Source: CAZRKC01 sp964600665 (lineage in GTDB: Bacteria; Bacillota; SLNR01). Taken from it: DNA of 36,218 nucleotides. The notes under the pieces are model-generated. The model did not search any database. It saw only the letters and a program-made list of their open reading frames with translations, and was not told the DNA's origin. The stretch's first letter is position 1; the number at the start of each line of letters is the position of its first letter. Shown here in pieces: positions 8,959-15,962 of this stretch. Made by a program: the position numbers and the translations under genes. The DNA lies in assembly GCA_964600665.1 (NCBI GenBank), contig CAZRKC010000025.1:1-36218 (forward strand), in the 5' to 3' direction.

Positions 8959-9177
8959 CTATGTGCTCCGAATATGCCAGATTTCATCCGAAAATGTAAC
9001 ATCGTCTCCATGAACGAGTGTTCGTGATCGTCTTCGTTCTTGCTTGCCGTTTACTTTAATATCGCCCTGGAGGATTAGTTGTTTTGCTTCTCCCCCTGTC
9101 GCTGCAATTCCCGCCCATTTTAGAAACTGATCGAGGTCTATTGTCGGTGTATTGATCAATACATCATGGTCTCTCAT
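8959..9177 (-). CDS. rlbA: S4-domain RNA-binding protein (YaaA/RlbA)
   Basis: A 72-residue S4-domain protein of the YaaA/RlbA family, always found between dnaN and recF in Bacillota. The S4 core is visible as the stretch from IDLDQFLKWAG through GGEAKQLILQGDIKVNG. A longer reading from 9249 would overlap dnaN by 68 bases. The ATG at 9177 lies four bases after the dnaN stop, has GGGGTGA upstream and gives the conserved length, so it is preferred. It is thought to act in ribosome biogenesis, but the function is weakly established. Confidence 0.9.
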   Translation of the reverse strand: MRDHDVLINTPTIDLDQFLKWAGIAATGGEAKQLILQGDIKVNGKQERRRSRTLVHGDDVTFSDEIWHIRST

Positions 9178-9181
9178 CTTA

Positions 9182-10294
9182 TCACCCCGATATTCTGACA
9201 GGCAATACGATATATTTGTAGTGTTCTTCTCCATCTGGTACGATGACACCTGGTTTCAACGGCTCGGTCAGGGAAAACAAGACTTTCTCTGATTCCATAA
9301 CTTTTAGGACATCCGTCAGGTATTTCACATTAAAAGCAATGGTAAAGCTGATATCTTGTTGTGGAATGGATATTTCGTCATATGTGTCCCCAACTTCTGG
9401 TGATGTTGCTGTGATTGTTAATCGCTCATCCTTGGTGATTGTCAATCGAACGATATTGGGTCCGTCTTTTGTAATCAGACTCGCTCTTTCAAGTGCGCTC
9501 AAAAATGCATTTCGATCGATTTCAAGGGTTAGTCTTTGATCTTTCGGTATGATTTGCTGATACTGTGGAAACTGACCTTCAATGAGTCGACTTACAATCA
9601 TCGCATCTGGCAACCTAAAGAAAATCTGATTACCCGAAGTTCCAATTTCAATGGATGTCTCGTTTCGAGAAGACAAAATCCTTTGAATTTCCAACATTGT
9701 TTTCCCTGGAATGATCATCGGCAATAATGGATAATTCATTTCAATCAGGCTCTCCTTGACTGCCAAGCGATAGCCATCTGTCGAAACCATGGAAAGATAC
9801 GGTTTCTTGTATTCAACTAACAAGCCCGTAAATACTGGTCTACTGTCGTCATGAGAAATAGCAAACTGTGTTTGTTGAATGGACTTTTTCAAAATATCCG
9901 TCGGTAATGAAAATATTTGATCCTCTGGAAAATTCGGTATTCCAGGGAATTCTTCTGCACTTAAACCATGCAGATTAAATTCAGATCGCCCGGACTTGAT
10001 TTTCATCACCAGCGTCATCGGGTTCAATCCAAAATCAATCATTGCACCGGGTAAATTACGAATGATATCAGAAAAATATTTACCAGGGAGAACAATCTCC
10101 CCTTCTTCCTGGATTTCCGCCGGGATTCTGCATTCGATTGCCAGTTCGAGATCCGTTGCGGTTAATGTCAAGATCTGGTCAGCAGCTTTAATGCAGATAC
10201 CCAATAATACAGGAAGTGTATTACGATTTGAGATTGCCTTTTGAATGTGTTGGATTCCGTACATCAATTGGGGTTGTGAACAAGAGAATTTCAT
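9182..10294 (-). CDS. dnaN: DNA polymerase III beta subunit (sliding clamp)
   Basis: The ring-shaped processivity clamp, 370 residues, with three repeated clamp domains. It begins MKFSCSQPQLMYGIQ and ends YIVLPVRISG, the typical clamp C-terminus. GAGGGGGC precedes the ATG. It follows dnaA after a 228-base spacer that appears to be the origin unwinding region, so the dnaN leader is itself part of the origin. rlbA follows at four bases. Confidence 0.98.
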   Translation of the reverse strand: MKFSCSQPQLMYGIQHIQKAISNRNTLPVLLGICIKAADQILTLTATDLELAIECRIPAEIQEEGEIVLPGKYFSDIIRNLPGAMIDFGLNPMTLVMKIKSGRSEFNLHGLSAEEFPGIPNFPEDQIFSLPTDILKKSIQQTQFAISHDDSRPVFTGLLVEYKKPYLSMVSTDGYRLAVKESLIEMNYPLLPMIIPGKTMLEIQRILSSRNETSIEIGTSGNQIFFRLPDAMIVSRLIEGQFPQYQQIIPKDQRLTLEIDRNAFLSALERASLITKDGPNIVRLTITKDERLTITATSPEVGDTYDEISIPQQDISFTIAFNVKYLTDVLKVMESEKVLFSLTEPLKPGVIVPDGEEHYKYIVLPVRISG

Positions 10295-10312
10295 TAAACC
10301 GCCCCCTCTTTT

Positions 10313-10459
10313 CTATGTATTATTATATTAATCTTTTATAGAAGCCTTAGTAGTAATGGCTGTGGGTATGTGGATAACCTTGCAAGCTCAATCCATAACA
10401 GGGCGATAACCATAACTATCCTGTGGTTAGTTTGTATTAAAAAACAGGAGTTTTCCACA
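10313..10459. other. Second part of oriC: DnaA boxes, DnaA-trio-like triplets and AT-rich unwinding region
   Basis: Read on the minus strand from dnaA towards dnaN: TTTTCCACA is present on the plus strand at 10451-10459; then a perfect TTATCCACA (10369-10377) and a weaker abutting ATACCCACA (10361-10369); then triplets TTA-CTA-CTA (10348-10356), an interrupting AGG, then CTT-CTA (10339-10344); then an AT-rich run (about 10313-10340). This order (box, short GC part, [C/T]T[A/T] triplets, AT-rich DNA) is the layout of the B. subtilis unwinding element between dnaA and dnaN. TGTGGTTAG at 10422-10430 is a poor box with two mismatches. Confidence 0.7.
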
Positions 10460-10522
10460 CTATTCGAGGGGTATTGACTTGTCCCCATTCCATCAACAAG
10501 TTATACCGAGCTTGTCTACATC

Positions 10523-11884
10523 TTATTCACCCTTGATTTTCGCTGTGATTGCAGCAATCGTTGATTCCAAAGATGAATCATCTTTGATTTCTTGTCCTAT
10601 CTTCAGACATGCATGAATCACGGTGGTATGATCTCTACCACCAAAATCCTCACCAATTTTCGGCAATGAAGCATCGGTCATTTCCCTTGATAGGAACATG
10701 GCGATTTGTCTAGGGTGTGAGATGGAACGGTTGCGTTTTTTTGCTTTGAAATCTTCTGGTTTCAAGTCAAAATAGTCCGCAACAGTTTTCTGGATGAGGT
10801 TAATGGTTATCTGTCGTTGTTTCGAAGCCGGAAGCATATCTTTTAAAGCGGTATCGGTGAGGGCGATTGACATCTGTTCATTCGTTAAGGATGAGTATGC
10901 GACGACGCGAATCAAGGCACCTTCCAGTTCACGAATGTTTGTACTGATTTTCATCGCGATATGGACAAGTACTTCATTTGGAATCTGTAAATTTTCTTGT
11001 TTTGCTTTTTTTCTCAGAATCGCGATTCGCGTTTCAAGATCAGGCTGCTGGATATCAGTAATGAGGCCCCATTCAAAACGCGAGCGTAGTCGATCTTCCA
11101 AAGTAGGAATTTCTTTTGGGGGACGATCACTGGACACGACAATTTGCTTATTGGCTTCATGTAGCGTGTTGAATGTATGGAAAAACTCCTCTTGAGTACG
11201 TTCTTTACCAGCGAGAAACTGGATATCGTCCACTAACAGAACATCTACATTCCGGTACTTATTTCGAAACTGAACCGTGCGGTCATCACGAATGGAATTA
11301 ATTAGTTCATTGGTAAACGTTTCTGAAGATACATAGACCACTTTCAGGCTTTTGTTTTGTTCCAGCACATAATGGCCAATAGCATGCATGAGATGGGTTT
11401 TACCTAAGCCGACGCCACCATATATGAAAAGAGGATTATATGCTCTTGCAGGTGCTTCAGCAACAGCAAGGCTCGCGGCATGGGCAAAACGGTTGCTGTT
11501 TCCGATTACAAACGTATCAAAAACGTATTTAGGGTTTAAGTTAGGTGGACGAAACATAGCGGCATCAGGGAATTTTGGCATGGGTGGATCGATATGAACC
11601 CGTTCTGCCCGCAGTGGTTGTGGCGTTTCATTTCCTTGCGGAACAATAAACTTTAGAGTGATTTCTCTTCCGGCAATCTCATTAATCGTACTTTGGAGGA
11701 TGGAGGCATATCTGTTTTCAAGCCAATCTTTTGCAAATTCATTAGGAGCACCAATTACAATCGTGTCATTGTAATAGGCGAGCGGCTTTGCAGATTTTAA
11801 CCAGGTTTCGAAACTGGGTTTGCTGAGTTGAGTCTCAATAGCTGCCATTGCTTTTTGCCAAATATCGGATATCTGGGTTTCCAT
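10523..11884 (-). CDS. dnaA: Chromosomal replication initiator DnaA
   Basis: AAA+ initiator that binds TTATCCACA boxes and melts the origin. It has 453 residues. The N-terminal DnaB/regulator-interacting domain (1-80) is followed by a short Pro-rich linker, Walker A GGVGLGKT (156-163) and Walker B LLVDDIQF (216-223). The C-terminal box-binding helix-turn-helix region includes GGRDHTTVIHAC. The ATG is preceded by AAGGGGG. It is transcribed away from rpmH, probably from the promoter at 12200-12228, giving a leader of roughly 310 nt that contains several DnaA boxes, so autoregulation is likely. Confidence 0.99.
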   Translation of the reverse strand: METQISDIWQKAMAAIETQLSKPSFETWLKSAKPLAYYNDTIVIGAPNEFAKDWLENRYASILQSTINEIAGREITLKFIVPQGNETPQPLRAERVHIDPPMPKFPDAAMFRPPNLNPKYVFDTFVIGNSNRFAHAASLAVAEAPARAYNPLFIYGGVGLGKTHLMHAIGHYVLEQNKSLKVVYVSSETFTNELINSIRDDRTVQFRNKYRNVDVLLVDDIQFLAGKERTQEEFFHTFNTLHEANKQIVVSSDRPPKEIPTLEDRLRSRFEWGLITDIQQPDLETRIAILRKKAKQENLQIPNEVLVHIAMKISTNIRELEGALIRVVAYSSLTNEQMSIALTDTALKDMLPASKQRQITINLIQKTVADYFDLKPEDFKAKKRNRSISHPRQIAMFLSREMTDASLPKIGEDFGGRDHTTVIHACLKIGQEIKDDSSLESTIAAITAKIKGE

Positions 11885-12111
11885 GCACTTGCCCCCTTAG
11901 ATAGATGAATGCGTTGACTTATCCACATGGAGTGTATGAAGTGGGGATATTCTGTGGATAAAACGAGAGAAAGGTTGATGTATTGATATTTTCAAACGGA
12001 TATTTGTCTTTCATGGAGCAACAAATGTTGACAAAAAATTCTGATGGGTTAACGGAAGATTTGCCGAAAGGGCGAAATCGGTCGAAAACGGGATAAAGAA
12101 CGGGAAATTTG

Positions 12112-12143
12112 TATCCACAGGTTTATCCACAGGTTGTGGATAA
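12112..12143. repeat. Tandem 12-bp repeat and inverted pair of DnaA boxes
   Basis: TATCCACAGGTT is repeated exactly at 12112-12123 and 12124-12135 and is followed by GTGGATAA. The second copy and the last box form a head-to-head pair, TTATCCACA-GGT-TGTGGATAA (12123-12143). The three boxes are spaced about 12 bases apart, which would place several DnaA molecules side by side. Confidence 0.85.
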
Positions 12144-12199
12144 AAAAATTAAACCTGATTGCGATCGAATTCTCTGCCGAGGTGATATTTTACATAACC

Positions 12200-12228
12200 A
12201 TCATAGCAAATCTAGCCCTATTTATCAA
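12200..12228 (-). promoter_or_regulatory. Candidate dnaA promoter
   Basis: Minus-strand TTGATA (12223-12228) and TATGAT (12200-12205) with a 17-base spacer and an extended -10 TGC. The near-consensus DnaA box TTATCAACA (12222-12230) covers the -35 element, a position suited to repression by DnaA itself. Confidence 0.6.
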
Positions 12229-12326
12229 CAAAACGCCACTTTATTCACAGAAATATCCACAGTTGAAGCTTGCGTGAAACTATGATAGAATGAGCATGCG
12301 TTTTTTTGTCAAATGGCGGGTAAATG

Positions 12327-12356
12327 TTGACATTCAATCGATTGTTAGGATATAAT
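12327..12356 (+). promoter_or_regulatory. rpmH promoter
   Basis: Perfect -35 TTGACA (12327-12332) and perfect -10 TATAAT (12351-12356) with an 18-base spacer, about 80 bases upstream of rpmH. The leader contains a small inverted repeat AACAGG/CCTGTT (12374-12393). This is the strongest promoter match in the window, as expected for a ribosomal protein gene at the origin. Confidence 0.85.
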
Positions 12357-12434
12357 TTCTATGTTACGGAACAAACAGGCAGGGCAACCTGTTGATGATA
12401 TTTGTTTGGCTAAGCAAGGAGGTGTATTGGATCC

Positions 12435-12569
12435 ATGAAAAGAACTTTTCAGCCTAATAGGCGCAAAAGACAGAAAAATCACGGTTTCATGAAGAGAATG
12501 AAAACCCGGGCAGGTCGGGATGTTTTACGGAGACGACGTTTAAAAGGAAGGAAAAGGCTTTCAGCTTAA
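12435..12569 (+). CDS. rpmH: 50S ribosomal protein L34
   Basis: A 44-residue, highly basic protein with the L34 signature MKRTFQPNRRKR and an ending rich in Arg and Lys (LKGRKRLSA). GGAGGTG precedes the ATG. It is the first gene rightwards from oriC, its universal place in Bacillota. A terminator hairpin follows immediately. Confidence 0.98.
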   Translation: MKRTFQPNRRKRQKNHGFMKRMKTRAGRDVLRRRRLKGRKRLSA

Positions 12570-12590
12570 GGCCACGAAGGTGGCCTTTTT
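12570..12590 (+). terminator. Hairpin with T-run between rpmH and rnpA
   Basis: GGCCAC-GAAG-GTGGCC followed by TTTTT, directly after the rpmH stop. It looks like an intrinsic terminator or attenuator. No clear promoter is seen between it and rnpA, so partial read-through would supply RnpA at a lower level than L34. Confidence 0.75.
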
Positions 12591-12633
12591 GCACATTTTA
12601 GGATGCTTTGCATTCATCGGATGTGATTGTCGC

Positions 12634-12981
12634 ATGAAATCTCCTGATTATTTGAAGAAACAACACGACTTCAAGCGCGTATTCGAATGTGGCAAATCAG
12701 TAGCAAACGCAACAGTGGTCCTTTACAATTGTGGGAATGGAATGGATTACAGTCGATACGGATTTTCAGTGGGGAAAAAAATTGGTAATGCTGTCGTGAG
12801 AAATCGAATCAAGCGCCTGCTCCGGGAAGTATGCAGGTTAAACCATGCGAAAATCAAGCCGGGTTATGATTTTGTGTTGATTGCCCGACGAGGAGCGGTG
12901 GAAAAGTGCTATAATGATATCGAAGCGGCTGTTATGCATTGTTTCCGGATTGCTGGAATGACCATCGACCTTAGAAGGTAA
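12634..12981 (+). CDS. rnpA: Ribonuclease P protein component
   Basis: Protein subunit of RNase P, which trims tRNA 5' ends together with the RNA subunit. The 115-residue length is usual. The RNR motif region reads GNAVVRNRIKRLLREVCR, the RNA-binding helix of this family. The ATG at 12634 gives the normal family start (MKSPDYLKKQHDFKRVF). Reading further upstream would run back into the terminator hairpin. Its ribosome-binding site is weak (GGA only), consistent with low expression behind the attenuator. yidD follows after 13 bases. Confidence 0.96.
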   Translation: MKSPDYLKKQHDFKRVFECGKSVANATVVLYNCGNGMDYSRYGFSVGKKIGNAVVRNRIKRLLREVCRLNHAKIKPGYDFVLIARRGAVEKCYNDIEAAVMHCFRIAGMTIDLRR

Positions 12982-12994
12982 CGGAGGGAAGACT

Positions 12995-13204
12995 ATGAAA
13001 TCTGTGATGATCATGTTGATTCGTCTATATCGTACAGTCTTTTCACCGTTGAAGTCAGCCAGCTGCCGGTTTCAGCCAACTTGTTCAGCGTACGCGATGG
13101 AGGCAATCGAAAAATATGGAGCCGTTAAAGGGACCTATCTGGCATTAAAACGCATATTACGTTGCCATCCCTTTAGTGCGGGCGGGTATGACCCAGTTCG
13201 CTGA
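12995..13204 (+). CDS. yidD: Membrane protein insertion efficiency factor YidD
   Basis: Small YidD-family protein of 69 residues that helps membrane protein insertion by YidC. The family's three-cysteine pattern is visible (SCRFQPTCSAYA and RILRCHPF), and the protein ends HPFSAGGYDPVR. An N-terminal hydrophobic/basic segment may attach to the membrane. GGAGGG precedes the ATG. It sits between rnpA and yidC as usual. Confidence 0.95.
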   Translation: MKSVMIMLIRLYRTVFSPLKSASCRFQPTCSAYAMEAIEKYGAVKGTYLALKRILRCHPFSAGGYDPVR

Positions 13205-13258
13205 ATGACGGCCAGCCAATATTTCCGGTGACCAATAAAAGATAAAGGGGGCCCATGC

Positions 13259-13885
13259 ATGTCCTGGCTCATCAACCTTATGAAGGACGGAATGACATTT
13301 TTTTATCAGTATACGGGGAATTACGGGATTGCAATCATTGTGCTGACGTTGATCATCAAATTGGTTACACTTCCCTTAACATTTTCCCAAACGAAACAGA
13401 TGAAAAAGATGCAGGATCTGCAGCCAAAGATCAAGGAAATTCAGGCAAAATACAAAAAAGACCCGGAACGAGCAAACAAGGAAACCATGGCACTGTGGAA
13501 AGAGAACAAAGTGAATCCTGCCGGTGGTTGCCTTCCATTATTGTTACAGTTCCCTTTTTTCATTGCGTTTTTCAATGTGATCAACAACTATGCGTATGCC
13601 GGCAGTCTATCCTTTTTATGGATTCCGGATATAACTTCACCAGATAGATTGTTCATCATGCCAATACTAGCTGCTGCAACCACATATCTACAGATGAAGG
13701 CAACCACATCATCAGCGGATGCGACGCAAAAGAATATGGCGCTTATGATGCCGGCGATGATCGGAATCATGAGTCTGCGTTTTGCTGCAGGTTTGACGAT
13801 CTATTGGGTCGCAAATAATGTATTCACTCTAGCTCAGCAGCTACTGACTCCAAATCCTGACAGGAAGGGAGCTGCAGAAAAATGA
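13259..13885 (+). CDS. yidC: Membrane protein insertase YidC
   Basis: Inserts proteins into the cytoplasmic membrane, alone or with Sec. It has 208 residues, shorter than the 250-260 residues of SpoIIIJ-type proteins, and lacks an N-terminal lipoprotein signal with lipobox cysteine. The first membrane segment (about 22-40) carries K34 where SpoIIIJ has the groove arginine. The cytoplasmic hairpin (QTKQMKKMQDLQPKI) and the later membrane segments are present. The ATG at 13259 is chosen over an out-of-frame ATG at 13255. Its stop overlaps the khpB start as ATGA. Confidence 0.95.
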   Translation: MSWLINLMKDGMTFFYQYTGNYGIAIIVLTLIIKLVTLPLTFSQTKQMKKMQDLQPKIKEIQAKYKKDPERANKETMALWKENKVNPAGGCLPLLLQFPFFIAFFNVINNYAYAGSLSFLWIPDITSPDRLFIMPILAAATTYLQMKATTSSADATQKNMALMMPAMIGIMSLRFAAGLTIYWVANNVFTLAQQLLTPNPDRKGAAEK

Positions 13886-14511
13886 TACAGGTTGAAAAGA
13901 CAGGTCGAACGGTAGATGAAGCAATTGCAGCCGCATTGAGAGAACTGGGTGTTTCAGCCGAAGAAACCGATATTGAAATTATCGAAGAAGCTACAAAAGG
14001 CATTTTGGGGATCTTTAGCGGCAAGCAGGCAAAAGTATTAGTCCGAGTGAAGGAAGAGAAAATGGAACTGGCTGCCGGGGTCACGGAGTTTCTGCAGCGA
14101 GTCTTGGGTGAAATGGAACTCGAAACCCATTTGGAAGTCATCGATGAGGATGGCGGTTACCGCGTCAATATTTCCGGAGAAGGCCTGGGCCTGATCATCG
14201 GGAAACGAGGACAGACACTGGAAGCGCTTCAATACCTAACAAATATTGTTGCCAATCGCTATAGCGAAAAGCGGATCAGAGTTGTTTTGGATGCTGAGGG
14301 GTATCGCAAAAGGCGAGAGGAAGTCTTGCAGCAGTTGGCCGAACGCCTCGCCAGTCGCGTGGAAAGAAGTGGTGACGCCATTATGCTGGAGCCCATGACT
14401 GCGCACGAACGAAAAATCATTCACACGGCACTTCAAGATAATTCAATGGTTACGACGCGTAGTGAAGGTGAAGAACCGAATCGAAAGGTCGTCATACATC
14501 TAAAGGACTGA
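13882..14511 (+). CDS. khpB: RNA-binding protein KhpB (Jag)
   Basis: Jag/KhpB is an RNA-binding protein linked to cell-envelope growth and division in Gram-positive bacteria, usually working with KhpA. The 209 residues show the three expected parts: Jag-N domain (about 1-55), KH domain with IIGKRGQ (105-111), and an R3H domain with R177 and H181. Its ATGA overlap with yidC indicates coupled translation. A strong terminator follows. Confidence 0.95.
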   Translation: MIQVEKTGRTVDEAIAAALRELGVSAEETDIEIIEEATKGILGIFSGKQAKVLVRVKEEKMELAAGVTEFLQRVLGEMELETHLEVIDEDGGYRVNISGEGLGLIIGKRGQTLEALQYLTNIVANRYSEKRIRVVLDAEGYRKRREEVLQQLAERLASRVERSGDAIMLEPMTAHERKIIHTALQDNSMVTTRSEGEEPNRKVVIHLKD

Positions 14512-14515
14512 CAGA

Positions 14516-14544
14516 AACCCAGTAGAGCGGTCTACTGGGTTTTT
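14516..14544 (+). terminator. Intrinsic terminator after khpB
   Basis: Perfect 11-bp stem AACCCAGTAGA/TCTACTGGGTT with a GCGG loop, then a T-run to 14544. mnmE begins only 19 bases later and no promoter fits in that gap, so mnmE either relies on read-through or on a promoter inside khpB. Confidence 0.9.
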
Positions 14545-14563
14545 CACAATGGGGGGAAACAGC

Positions 14564-15946
14564 ATGTATCAGAATGACACCATCGCTGCCGTGGCAACCC
14601 CTGCAGGTGAAAGCAGTGTCGGGATTGTCAGAATCAGTGGTCAAGACACTTTAACGGTAATCAGTAAAATATTCAAGCCTAATCGAAAAGTTAAACAATG
14701 GAGTTCATACAAACTTTACTATGGTCATATCCACGACCCGAAGAGTGGGGCGGTCATTGACGAAGTATTAGTTGGGATTATGCTATCTCCGAAGTCGTAT
14801 ACGCGAGAAGATGTGGCCGAAATCAATTGCCATGGAGGTTATATCGCGCTATCACGCTGCCTTGAAACAGTTCTTTCATGCGGGATACGAATGGCTGAAC
14901 CTGGTGAGTTTACGAAAAGGGCATATTTGAATGGTCGGATTGACCTTTCACAGGCCGAAGCAGTTGCGGATATCATCCGCTCCCGGACTGATCGCAGCAT
15001 GGAGTTAGCCGTGAGGCAATTGGACGGGCATTTATCAACGGAAATCAATCGAATATATCGCCCTCTTATGGAAGTAATTGCTCAAATAGAAGCTGTAATT
15101 GATTTTCCAGAAGATGATGTGGAAGAAATCACGCGCCATGAGATTGCCGAGAAGCTGTCGATTGCCCTGGGTATAGCGGATCAGCTTTTGAAGACGGCTG
15201 AAAGAGGACAGATAATTAAAGAAGGTTTGAGAACTGTCATATTAGGAAAACCAAATGTTGGGAAATCATCCCTGATGAACGCACTTCTAAAAGAAAATCG
15301 AGCCATTGTGACTGAGATCCCAGGAACAACTCGAGATGTGATTGAAGAGAGCATTAATCTGGCTGGAATCCCATTACGGATAGTCGATACGGCAGGCATC
15401 CGCGACACTGAAGATATTGTTGAAAAAATCGGAGTCGAAAAAGCAATGGAATACTCCAGAAAAGCAGATCTCGTTCTTTTAGTTTTGGACGACTCCGATG
15501 GGATCAGCCATGATGACAGAACACTGATGGATTTGCTGTATAATCAAAAAACTCTCGTACTGATCAACAAGACGGATTTATCAGAAAACCGGATTCTTGA
15601 TACCGATATTCCTGCGCATTTGCATACATATGGAATCATTCGAATATCAGTAAAAGAAAGCAGCGGGATCGAATTGATCGAAAAAGCAATTTTGGAAATG
15701 GTGTACGGGGGGCAGCTTGATTTATCCGAATCAACTATGATAACAAATATTAGACATGCTGTTCTGGTCAAAGCTGCATATCAGTCCATTGAAGCGGCGA
15801 TCGTAGCGTTGCAGGCCGCTACTCCTGTCGATTTGGTCGTCATTGACATATGGGATGCTGCAACCAGATTGGGTGAAATCGTCGGGACACAAGTATCTGA
15901 AGAAATGTTGGAAGAAATATTTTCTCGGTTTTGTCTCGGGAAATAG
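14564..15946 (+). CDS. mnmE: tRNA modification GTPase MnmE
   Basis: GTPase that with MnmG makes the cmnm5 modification on U34 of certain tRNAs. It has 460 residues: an N-terminal folate-binding domain starting MYQNDTIAAVATPAG, G1 motif GKPNVGKS (228-235), switch region GTTRD, DTAG, NKTD, and the C-terminal CLGK motif (457-460) whose cysteine is needed for activity. The ATG at 14564 has GGGGGG upstream. An in-frame ATG at 14549 would lie before that site. Confidence 0.97.
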   Translation: MYQNDTIAAVATPAGESSVGIVRISGQDTLTVISKIFKPNRKVKQWSSYKLYYGHIHDPKSGAVIDEVLVGIMLSPKSYTREDVAEINCHGGYIALSRCLETVLSCGIRMAEPGEFTKRAYLNGRIDLSQAEAVADIIRSRTDRSMELAVRQLDGHLSTEINRIYRPLMEVIAQIEAVIDFPEDDVEEITRHEIAEKLSIALGIADQLLKTAERGQIIKEGLRTVILGKPNVGKSSLMNALLKENRAIVTEIPGTTRDVIEESINLAGIPLRIVDTAGIRDTEDIVEKIGVEKAMEYSRKADLVLLVLDDSDGISHDDRTLMDLLYNQKTLVLINKTDLSENRILDTDIPAHLHTYGIIRISVKESSGIELIEKAILEMVYGGQLDLSESTMITNIRHAVLVKAAYQSIEAAIVALQAATPVDLVVIDIWDAATRLGEIVGTQVSEEMLEEIFSRFCLGK

Positions 15947-15962
15947 AACGGGTGGTGTCAAC

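Larger units (their letters stand above)
11885..12434. other. oriC, dnaA-rpmH region with DnaA-box clusters
   Basis: This 550-base gene-free stretch holds four perfect DnaA boxes: TTATCCACA at 11919-11927 (+), 11953-11961 (-), 12123-12131 (+) and 12135-12143 (-). Near matches are GTATCCACA 12111-12119, TTATTCACA 12241-12249, ATATCCACA 12253-12261 and TTATCAACA 12222-12230. They fall into three groups: next to dnaA, central, and towards rpmH. The divergent dnaA and rpmH promoters are in the right half. With the dnaA-dnaN cluster this makes a bipartite origin. Confidence 0.9.

Noticed and set aside
12268..12280. GCGTGAAAC near oriC as a parS half-site
   Set aside because: Only one half matches and the CACGTG centre is missing.
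13255..13647. Plus-strand frame overlapping yidC with an ATG four bases earlier
   Set aside because: Its translation has no family features, while the ATG at 13259 gives a clear YidC.
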